This document shows positions 52,878-61,178 of a stretch of DNA of 64,000 nucleotides, piece by piece; within the stretch, counting starts at the first letter, position 1; each line of letters begins with the position of its first letter. The stretch is from contig CM067084.1 of the NCBI GenBank assembly GCA_034008185.1, positions 63,440,599 through 63,504,598 of the forward strand, written 5' to 3'. The position numbers were made by a program, and so were the translations under genes. The notes beneath the pieces were generated by a model. The model had not been told where the DNA came from. It was given only the letters and a program-made list of their open reading frames with translations, and did no database searches. The stretch comes from Gorsachius magnificus. Its lineage: Eukaryota > Chordata > Aves > Pelecaniformes > Ardeidae.

Positions 52878-52887
52878 GTCATGTGAC
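52878..52887. promoter_or_regulatory. M-box/CLEAR-like E-box
   Basis: GTCATGTGAC is one base away from the CLEAR palindrome GTCACGTGAC and contains the M-box TCATGTGA used by MITF/TFE/TFEB and USF proteins. TFEB is reported to activate PPARGC1A through CLEAR sites. That this site serves that role here is inference. Confidence 0.55.
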
Positions 52888-52892
52888 GGGGA

Positions 52893-53021
52893 ACAGTAGT
52901 AAGACAGGTGCCTTCGGTTCACTCTCAGAGAGGGTCTCGTTGCCTGCATGAGTGTCTGCTGCCTGCCTGCCTGCCCCTGGACCGTAGTTTGCCAGCTTTC
53001 CTGCCGTCGCTCCGCAGCTGG
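52893..53021 (+). other. PPARGC1A: PPARGC1A 5' leader (approximate)
   Basis: The sequence between the proximal promoter and the start codon. It contains the blocks GTAAGACAGGTGCCTTC and GGTTCACTCTCAGAG, recognisable in mammalian exon 1 leaders, and TTGCCTGCATGAGTGTCTGC, which holds an upstream ATG at 52,948. The 3' half (a TGCC-rich run and GCTTTCCTGCCGTCGCTCCG) has diverged from the mammalian leader as I remember it. The 5' boundary is an estimate. Confidence 0.65.
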
Positions 53022-53069
53022 ATGGCGTGGGACATGTGCAACCACGACTCTGCATGGAGTGATCTCGAG
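53022..53069 (+). CDS. PPARGC1A: PPARGC1A exon 1 coding part (residues 1-16)
   Basis: Encodes the first 16 residues of PGC-1alpha, MAWDMCNHDSAWSDLE, and stops at a GAG codon followed by the donor GTGAGG, so the intron is in phase 0. PGC-1alpha is a nuclear transcriptional coactivator that docks on PPARs, ERRs, NRF1, HNF4A and FOXO1 to drive mitochondrial biogenesis, gluconeogenesis and thermogenesis. This part begins the N-terminal activation domain that recruits p300/CBP and SRC-1. The start codon matches the conserved MAWDMCN beginning and the known length of exon 1 (16 codons). Compared with the mammalian sequence as I recall it, residues 8 (His), 11 (Ala) and 15 (Leu) differ from Gln, Val and Ile. 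Partial gene: exons 3 onward lie outside the window. Confidence 0.93.
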
Positions 53070-56000
53070 GTGAGGGGCGCGCGGCGTGGGCGGCGCGTGG
53101 GGTGCAGGCGTTCGGCGGGGACGGCGGGCTTGCCGGGGAGCCGGCAGGACGGCCGAGGCGGCATACTTCGCGAACAAGTCCGAATCTTATCTAAACTCCA
53201 GTAAGTTTGCTATTTTAAGGTTACTCTGCGATGCCTTGAGCAAATCAAAGCTGAGCTCCTGTCATCGGTATCTCCTGCAGTTGGAAACTATTTTCATGTG
53301 CCTCTGGCTCACTTTCCCGTCATATGCAATATTTATGCTCTAAGATATTGATATGAATCTGTGTCTGAAGTCTTTCCAGTGGCGTTTAGTGGCCTGGTTG
53401 GAAAAATGCCATGTTTATTTAGAATAAGATTAAGATTTCTTTTTCCCAAAAAAAAAAAAAAAAAGTTAAAATTAACCAACGGCTTCATATTTTAATTGCT
53501 TGTTTCACTGTGCTTTGCCGAAGGTTTTTTCCTTGTTTATCAGCTGCAGAATTCACACATGCACACAAGAATGAATACCCTGTTGTTTGGCTTTAGATGC
53601 TTTTAAAAGAGATTTCTGGAAGGAGACGTTTCCCTGCTTCTCATGGTATCGGAATAATGATGCTGTAGGTAATGTCCCGTAGAGCAGGGCTCTCAGTCAA
53701 TCCGAGTAGTCCAACAAATGGTTAAATCCCACTGTACAGCAGAGACAACAGGATGAACCATGAGAATAGAGTTTATGCAGGACTGTGTGAACTGCTGCTG
53801 CTGCTGCCGCCGCCACTGCTGCTTGTGTAAAAATAGACGGCAATACATCAAATCCACAGCTTCTGCTGGCTACAATTCATAAAGGGGGAAAAAAAAAAAA
53901 AGCAAGCAGCTCCCTGGTAATCTCTGGAGTATAAAGTGAGGTTTGAGGATTTCTGCATGTTTGCATTCGGCAAAATGGAGCATTACCTGAAAGTTCGGGC
54001 AACTTGGGAAGAGAGGCAAACTTTCTTTGGACCCCATGGAGAGGAATCCCAAATACAGACCCGCTCAAAGGAACTAACCCTCTGGCTGCGAGCTTGGAAT
54101 AAGTGCTTAAAATCCTCCCCTCAGGCAATGGGGGAGGGAAAAGCAGGTTACAGGCGATGCTTTTTAAGTAAGATGTCCATGCCATAGAGAGCTGCCCATC
54201 TAAAGTAAAAATGTACCGAGTTCTCCAGTATATTTTTCCTGTCTGGCGGAGCATGCGTGCGGATTCTCAAGTCTTTTTGTCATGTTTTAAATATTTGCAG
54301 CTTGCCATTGTATCCACTGATTTCTGTTTGCATATTGTAATTGCTCTTATCTTGTTTTGATTTCTTGGTAAAGTGGAATAGATATGGATAATTCATATGT
54401 CCTGTAGCTATTATGAGTCAAGGCTGTAAGTGGATGACTTTCTGGCTCCAAAGTCCTAATTGTTTCTGAGTAGCTGGAGTATCCTGTGGGTTGTTGTCTG
54501 GCTCGTAGCATGGGTCTCAGCTGCCGTAGCTTCATTTTTCCGTCATGTATTATTCCTATTTCTGCTAGGAGCTGATTGAGGAACCAGCTTATATGGAAAT
54601 ACTGAAGATTTATTTTAATCACTAGAGTTCCTGCAGTAATTTCAAGCTAGTAACAGAATAGATAATTTATGTCAATGATTTTTTCATAGTGCAGAGGGAA
54701 AAAAAAAGAAAAAAAAAAAGGTTTGATCTTATTATTAATTGTGTGGATTAACTGGGGGTAGGATTTTACCAACGTGCTCCTGCATTGCACTTCCTATAGC
54801 AATACAGGCATCTTCGTGCTGCTTTGGCTCGGGGGATCACCTTTACTGATCTAAAATACCGCAGGCGGCAGGTATGGGAGGCGGCTTTCATTTTTTGAGT
54901 CGTTAATGTTTGCTGTCAACGTAAAATGTATTATATTCTCGCTCACATAATGACAGGACGGCGTGTTGCTTAATAAAGGCCTGCATCACTGTAGCTGATC
55001 AGCGTCCCCAGTGCTTCATAGTTTAATGAAGGTGATGTACAGTAAGGTTGCAAAGATTGATAGGGAGAATCCACATGACACACATTCTGTCAAGTCTCTC
55101 TTTCCTTCCTGAGTTCATCCCCCTGGCTGTTTGAAAAACTTGTTAAAAATAAAACACAGATTATTTTTTCATTAATATAATTAATATGGCACAAGTCCAG
55201 TCTTCTTTTTTTCTTTTTTTTTTTTTTTTCTAATTTACCTTCAAAGGCACAAAAACGTCCAAAAGGTTAATGGAGAATTATACTTAATTATAATGATTCA
55301 TATCGTCAGTGCAGTTAAGCTAATTTATTGTTTGTGCCTGAACTAAGAGAAAAAAAGTCTGTTGGAGTGAAATAACGCACAGTAATTAGCCTTTTGTGTT
55401 TAGTGACTGCTTTATCCTCCTAAATGTTGCTATAAAATTAAGGCTATAGTTATGGAATAACTATCATATCAAATAACGGTGGGAAGACAGTAAAATGTAT
55501 GCTAGCCATGCAGCTGCACCTGTTACAGATGTATAGGCAAACAGTAAATATCAGCGTGTCAGATGAGGACAGTTTTAGGACTTGGAGTGTTAAATCTGGC
55601 ATCATCCAAAGGCCAAATATAAATTAATAACAGGAACACTTGCTACTAACGTGTCTCAGATTAGAAGCATAATGTCATATTCAGAAACATTGATTTTATT
55701 ATCATGTCAACATTGGCAAGAGCATATATACTTCATTTCAGCAATTACATTTTTTTAGGTGACACTGCAGTCACTATAGGCAAATGAAAGCTGCGATGAG
55801 CAGGATTTTTTTTTTTTGTTTTAATACAATTGTTTATGTTGCTTCAAAAGCCCACTGGAGGAACTTAAAAATGCAGATTACCAAGAGTAAACATGTTTAA
55901 GTAGGTGGTTCATAGAGTGAAGCTATTTTTACAAATGAAAGCAGTAACAGATCAGCAGGATACTTTAGAAGTCTACGGCATCAGTTATAAGCTACTGACC

Positions 56001-58135
56001 TCCACAACACAAACCTGAGAATGATGCTGAGAATCTACCTTTTCAGTCAAAAACTAGATTATCCTTTAATGAGATCAGAGATTTCGGCCAAGCATCAGAA
56101 AAGGTCATCTCTGCATTTTAAGGTTGCTGCTGGAAGGTTGTGTCTCGCACTAAAGAAGAGGGAACTCTTTAATTTTTTTCTTTGGGTTTTTCTTTTTTCC
56201 TGTGACCAAAATAATGATAAAAAATTGTGAGCAGTGAAAATTACTTAAGTGAGGTTTTGACTTCTTAAAGTTCTGCAGCCCCTTAAATAATAGGAAGGAA
56301 CTGCTGTTTCAGAGCCTCATTTTGCAGCCTCTCAGCTCCCTTACCCCTTGGCCTATTCCGTGATTATCTCGCAGCGTCCTGGTAGACATAGAAGTTGTCT
56401 GGTAAATTATAGCTCGCTCTAGCTGCACCGAGTCTTTGTGCCAACAGACAAAACCTTTGCTCTTGGCTGCGCTGTTGCATCCAGCCCAGGCACTGCAGAC
56501 GCACCGAGATTCCCAGGGACAAAAACCTCAATGAAATGCACCTTCAGCAGCTCTCGCTTGCATTATTGTCAAAGGCGGTCCTTGCGAGAGTGACATAACC
56601 GGTATTGAGCAATCCACATCAATGGACGCTGTGTTAGTGCCCTACGGATCTCTCTTCAGAAAGTGGCACTTTCTGGGTTGACTTCAATCCAAATAGAAGT
56701 TGGGAAATCATTCAAACCACCCAGTCAACTGAGGGGAGTCGAGGAGGACCTGCTGTTGGCCATCCATAACACAGTGCTATAGAAATACTCAGAGTGGAAG
56801 CCCTTAGACTGAGTTGACTTTAAATGGCTTTTAACCATTCAGCGCCTGGTGCCTTTGCAGCTTTATGTGTGTTTTGCAGTATATCCATATCAACATATGT
56901 GTTCGGAGATGAGTTACAAGGGTACGTGGTACAGTGCAGGAGGAATTGCTTCATCGAGCAGCATTGACGTATGGGACTCTGCTATTTGCCAAGCTGTTAC
57001 TATGTGTTTTCCATAATTAGGAAATGTTTTTGGTGGATACTCTAACGTTTCAATTGCCATGCTAAAGTGGATGTGTGTTATTAATTTTTTCTTGCTTAGC
57101 AGGTCAGTCAATACCCTATCTAGCTTCATACTAGCGTATAAAAGGACACTTATTCCCGCTTTATTTGTATTTATCACTACTCTCTTCATAAGTCATGGAA
57201 ACAAAAACATTTTGCACTGCTGAAGAGGATCCATGCAGGCTAGGCTTTGTTTACTACCTCAGCCAAAATGTTTCACAGACCTTCGACGTGAGGATTACTG
57301 AATCAGAGGCTGCCAGAGGAGGAAAACCCATTTGGTTCCCTCACTGCAGCCACTGTCTGGGGACGCTTAGGAAGCTGACTGGGACAATACATGTGTTCCC
57401 ACCAAGCGGGTGAAAGGCTGCATGAACTCACTATGCCTGTCACCCAAAGGTGAACATAGGGATATTTCAGAACGCACTTCGGTTGCCAGGACCCTGACGT
57501 GTAACTGGGTGGCTGTGGTCTGTGCATCGCTGAGTGCGTTGGGGAAGGAGCACAGCAGCATTGCTGACCTGTACTTTTTTATACCCATATGGTAGCCACC
57601 ATCATGACTGACCTCCAGGATTACGGTGAGGATCTGTAGAAGTGAAAGTGTGACTGTCTCCAGCTTGAGCTAGCCTCCAGGGCTGAAGGCTGTAACAGGC
57701 TGTGCCTCTTTAACCTGAATGCATCAGGAAATGCGTGACAGACCTTGCCCAGAGGTATTCATCTGTAACTTCTACCTGCACTGGTTCCCTCTGAAGCGGG
57801 AGAATAAGGCCATGCTTTGGCCTCTGCTGTTGGATTTAATAAAGCTTTGAACACGATTGTTATCAAAGAGTATAGGGAGAAGGAAAATCGTTGCCCCTGG
57901 ACAGAGATGAGACAGAGAAGGCAGCTCATGCCCTCCCGTTTCCCCCTCCCCTTTGCATACCTGTGTAGAGCTAACAATGATGTAATGCTTAGTGGGTTTT
58001 TTCCCCAGAAAACAAAGTAAATTCTAGTGACCCTGTGCCGTAGCTTAATTGAGGCTTAATTCTTATCACATGATATTAAAGTTAATAGATTCCTGGTAAT
58101 TAATGAAACTATTTCTGTGTTGCTGTTTCCTGCAG
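53070..58135 (+). other. PPARGC1A: PPARGC1A intron 1
   Basis: A 5,066-nt phase-0 intron with GTGAGG donor and an acceptor TTGCTGTTTCCTGCAG preceded by a T/C-rich tract and a TTAATGA-type branch region near 58,098-58,105. The length is close to the roughly 5-kb intron expected in other vertebrates. It holds simple repeats only (a CTG/CCG run at 53,792-53,823, A/T runs at 53,449-53,464, 54,697-54,719 and about 55,207-55,230). Short open frames in it have no recognisable domain. Confidence 0.85.
53792..53823. repeat. Short CTG/CCG trinucleotide repeat
   Basis: Five consecutive CTG units, then three CCG units, then ACTGCTGCTT, located about 720 nt inside intron 1. It is short and interrupted. 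Confidence 0.8.
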
Positions 58136-58315
58136 TGTGCTGCTCTGGTTGGCGAAGACCAGCCTCTTTGCCCAGATCTCCCAGAACTTGACCTCTCCGA
58201 ACTAGATGTGAACGACCTAGACGCGGACAGCTTTCTGGGGGGACTCAAGTGGTACAGCGACCAGTCAGAGATCATCTCCAATCAGTACAGCAATGAACCC
58301 GCCAACATATTCGAG
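58136..58315 (+). CDS. PPARGC1A: PPARGC1A exon 2 (residues 17-76)
   Basis: Exactly 180 nt (60 codons) between a CCTGCAG acceptor and a GTAAGG donor, phase 0 on both sides. It encodes the core of the acidic N-terminal activation domain of PGC-1alpha: CAALVGEDQPLCPDLPELDL at residues 17-36, SELDVNDLDADSFLGGLKWY at 37-56 and SDQSEIISNQYSNEPANIFE at 57-76. The domain binds p300/CBP and SRC-1. Ala46, Tyr56, Ser68 and Ala72 differ from the human residues as I recall them. The nuclear-receptor box LLKKL, RS domain and RRM are in later exons beyond the window. Because exon 2 is in phase with its neighbours, it could be joined to alternative first exons. The reading continues open for 39 codons into intron 2, but the donor is strong and that extension is not expected in mature mRNA. 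Confidence 0.97.
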
Positions 58316-59454
58316 GTAAGGCAAGGTGATGCAAGTGCACATTGCAAAGTTCTTAAGTCCTTGCTTGCTTTTTTTTTTGTTTTGTTTTTGTTAGCCTGGT
58401 GGACAACGGTTGTACTATTGTTCCCCCGTTAAGAGACAGCAAAAGTGGTGATGTGTGTTATGGGTTCTGACTGGCGCCTTTAATCCTCGTGATCAAAACC
58501 AGGCCTGCAATGTGGAGAAAGAGGGGAAACAGTCTGGAAAGAAATTAAATGGCACTTTTGATTTTTTTTAAAGGAAACAGCTAAAGAGAGCCTAGAGTGC
58601 ACTGTCCTGTGGCGGCATGGCGAGGAGTTGCACAGCTACAAAGAAAAACAAAAGTCGAAACATGTTTGTTGTCTTCCACTTGCATTCCTTGGCAAGAAGC
58701 AGAGTGGAGGCCAGCAGCTAGCTGATGGGTAGCTGGAGCTGGGGCATTTCTAGTGAAGGTTTTTACTACTCAGAGCATTACTGTGCAAGCCACTCTGCAC
58801 ACAAATCGAGAGATCCTCATAGTTGATGTATAAGGAGGACAAAGGGTGGATGTGGCAGAGAAGGCAGTGGGGGCTGTCAGTAGCTCAGGAGCCAGAGCAT
58901 CATTTGGGATGTTTCATATATCTCTCAACGGAGAGCAGCCTTAAAGTAAAAGTTGAAGGGTGGTAGGAGAGATTTAAATGTTTTCTTTAAAATACTGCCT
59001 TGAGGATCAGGATGTATGAGAGGAGGGTTATGGTCTCTTTATCTGTGTCTGTGGTCTTCCTTTTTTTTTGTTGTGTAAAGCCTTCATGATTCTCTGCCCC
59101 GTGGTTATGGGGCAGCTGTGCCACTCCTGAACCCTAACCTCCTTCCCTCCTTGAAGATAGGAGATGCCATAGATCGTACACTGACTGGGAAATTGGGCAA
59201 TAAATTGATTAGCCGGCAGAAAGACCTTGTGCAACAGCAAGCTATGGGTACTGCCTCTCACCTGGCAGGTACTGCAGCTCCAGGAACTACGTCTGGCCCG
59301 CCGGCTTGGGGAAGCCCCGAATTATCACAGTGGAGTTTAAAGGCTGGAAAAGATTAACCGAAACAGCATAGTAAAATGCTTACCTAAGGTGTCCTGAATG
59401 AAATTCTTCTTTTTTGTATACATCTCTAAACCCATGGTGATCTCCCTGGTGCAG

Positions 59455-59504
59455 ATGAAGTTACTCTGGATTTATACCAGTATAACTGATAGCAGAAACT
59501 GGTC
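59455..59504 (+). repeat. Ancient sauropsid dispersed repeat remnant
   Basis: GATGAAGTTACTCTGGATTT followed by ATACCAGTATAACTGATAGC and AGAAACTGGTCC parallels a common sauropsid repeat segment ('ggagttactccggatttacaccagtgtaactgagagcagaatctggccc'). The identification is from memory and the family name is unresolved. Confidence 0.5.
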
Positions 59505-60047
59505 CTCTCTATTCAATTTCTATCATTTACACCCAAGTAACTTGGAATTCATTTTTTTTCAAATCACAATGAAATCAGCCCTGCATAGCCCAGTGCTTCA
59601 GCCCTCTTTTTTCATTAGTTGTATAATGTTGCACACCATGTTTTACAAAGTTTCCAACCCCGTCTTGTTCTCGAATTGCAGTTGTACCGCCTCAGGCAGA
59701 GTACGGCGTGTAGGTGTGCAGGTTTGGATGGTCAGTAGCAGGGGGGCAGGGGACACATTTGCAGCTAGCATGGTGGAGTGGCTTTGCCTTTTTCATAACT
59801 GAGGAGATGTATTTCTCCTCATTCATCAAAAGCCAAATGTAGAGGCAGTTTCTGTTTGGAAAAATAAGTTGAAGATGCAGACTTTCAAAGCGTACGTTCC
59901 AGACAAGTAATATAATTAAGCATATACCAACTACAAGCACACAAATCGTTCCAGTAAAACCAGTGGAACACAGGCTCATTTCTTGCCCTGTGTGCAACCG
60001 CCTGGCTGCACTGGTGACCACAGCTGCCAAGTATAAAATCATCTTGA

Positions 60048-60100
60048 ATAGGTAGTGACAATTCCCCTACACGCCCTGTATAGGAATTGTCACTTCCTAT
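60048..60100. repeat. 53-nt imperfect hairpin in intron 2
   Basis: ATAGGTAGTGACAATTCC at 60048-60065 pairs with GGAATTGTCACTTCCTAT at 60083-60100, leaving one T/T mismatch in 18 positions. Inside, TACA (60068-60071) pairs with TGTA (60077-60080) around a 5-nt loop, with a small 2x2 internal loop between the stems. A further GACAATTCC occurs at 60105-60113 in the same orientation as the left arm. The element is in the sense intron of PPARGC1A. It may be a short pre-miRNA-like stem, a relic of a small inverted-repeat transposon, or chance. Confidence 0.6.
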
Positions 60101-61134
60101 ATGAGACAATTCCTGTTCTGAAAATCAAACCAAGACAACCAGATAGGCTTCTACTTGATTTCATTGGGAGGTGGTGAGATGAAGTACTGGTCATTCCATG
60201 TAACCTCTCACAGGCACGTTTGGGTGCGTCTGAGAATGAGCAGCCTCAGTGTGAAGAAATAGGTGGTATGCAGCTGGGGGAATGCATCTAGGCAGCGACT
60301 AATAGCTCAGAAATAATAGTTTGGAAATTAAATATGCTGCTTCTTTCCTAGTGGGCAAATTCTGTTGCTTGGCCTAGGAAGATGGGAATGAAACAGTTAT
60401 TTTCTCCTCCCATACATTAACCCTGTCCCCATTCTCCATCATGCAGCTGGATACCTTGCACTATTTCTCGCCTCTGCCGCTCTGTAATGTGACAACTGGG
60501 GGTGCTCAAGAACAGAAGAAGATGTCTTCTTCCTCCAGAGACTATCTCACATACTCTGCGAGGAACTATTTGTTTTAGCTGAGAGAATGGAAGTTTTGTG
60601 CAGTTTCCCATTTAGTAATCTCTAGATTTTTCCATATTGATCTGCATTGACTTTTCTTTTTAAAGAAAATAACTTTTTTTTTTTTTACTTTATTTTCATT
60701 TTTTCCTCTCATATCATCGTGGGAGTAGTATGTTTTATTGAACTTAAGCTTCCAGATGAGGCCTTGTCATAAAAATTAGAAATACAGTCTGTTTGGGGTG
60801 GAAGGGAAAGAACCAGAATGGCAAACAAATGTTGGGAAGTACAAGAGCAGTGTTAATTGCACAAGCTGTACAGTGTTAATTGCCAAACCTAACCTTGAAT
60901 GAAGTGCACTTTCCTTTGAGGTATCAATGCAGTACACATGGCATTGTCTAGGTGAGGGATGGTGTTCAAAAGCTCTCTACAAAGTTCCTGGATGTCTCAA
61001 GCTGCTGCACTTTTTTTAAAGAAAGGCTTGTGTTTCAGAAAGTGAATTTTGAGGCTTTCTGCAAACCCTGTTCCTGGAAGCTAGTTTGAGCTGAGCACCC
61101 ACAAGCAGTGGCACTGGGAGTCTCACGGACTAGA

Positions 61135-61178
61135 GATTATTAATAGTTACGGTAGCAACCAGGAGCCAAGTGAGATAA
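61135..61178 (+). repeat. Ancient sauropsid dispersed repeat remnant
   Basis: ATTATTAATAGTTACGGTAG followed by CAACCAGGAGCCAAGTGAGA parallels the 5' side of the same family seen at 26,617 ('attatttgtattacggtagcacctaggagccc'). It is a short fragment recognised from memory. Confidence 0.45.

Larger units (their letters stand above)
52800..52892 (+). promoter_or_regulatory. PPARGC1A: PPARGC1A proximal promoter
   Basis: The block contains a perfect palindromic cAMP response element (52,805-52,812), an AT-rich TACTTTTTAATAG element (52,861-52,873) and GTCATGTGAC (52,878-52,887), followed by AGTAAGACAGGTGCCTTC. As I recall it, the mammalian PPARGC1A proximal promoter carries the same ordered elements directly upstream of exon 1. 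The known biology is CREB-driven induction in fasting liver, cold-exposed brown fat and exercised muscle. There is no canonical TATAAA; the AT-rich element sits where a TATA-like element would be expected. The exact transcription start cannot be set from sequence alone and is placed near 52,890-52,910. Confidence 0.8.
52948..58205 (+). promoter_or_regulatory. Overlapping upstream ORF (52948-53069 joined to 58136-58205)
   Basis: An ATG 74 nt upstream of the main start, in the +2 frame relative to it, opens 63 codons in the spliced mRNA. The first 122 nt are in exon 1 with no stop. The frame passes over the main ATG, crosses the splice junction and ends at TAG 58,203-58,205 in exon 2. In unspliced RNA it would end at TGA 53,071-53,073. 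The peptide begins MSVCCLPACPWTVVCQLSC and is Cys-rich with no recognised domain, so any role is probably in the act of translation. Both the uATG (T at -3, A at +4) and the main ATG (T at -3, G at +4) have weak contexts, which favours leaky scanning. A repressive PGC-1alpha uORF is known in other animals. Use of this ATG depends on transcription starting upstream of it. Confidence 0.6.

Noticed and set aside
59739..59758. AGCAGGGGGGCAGGGGACAC as a CTCF site
   Set aside because: The spacing of the core is off by one G from the CTCF consensus and the left half does not match.
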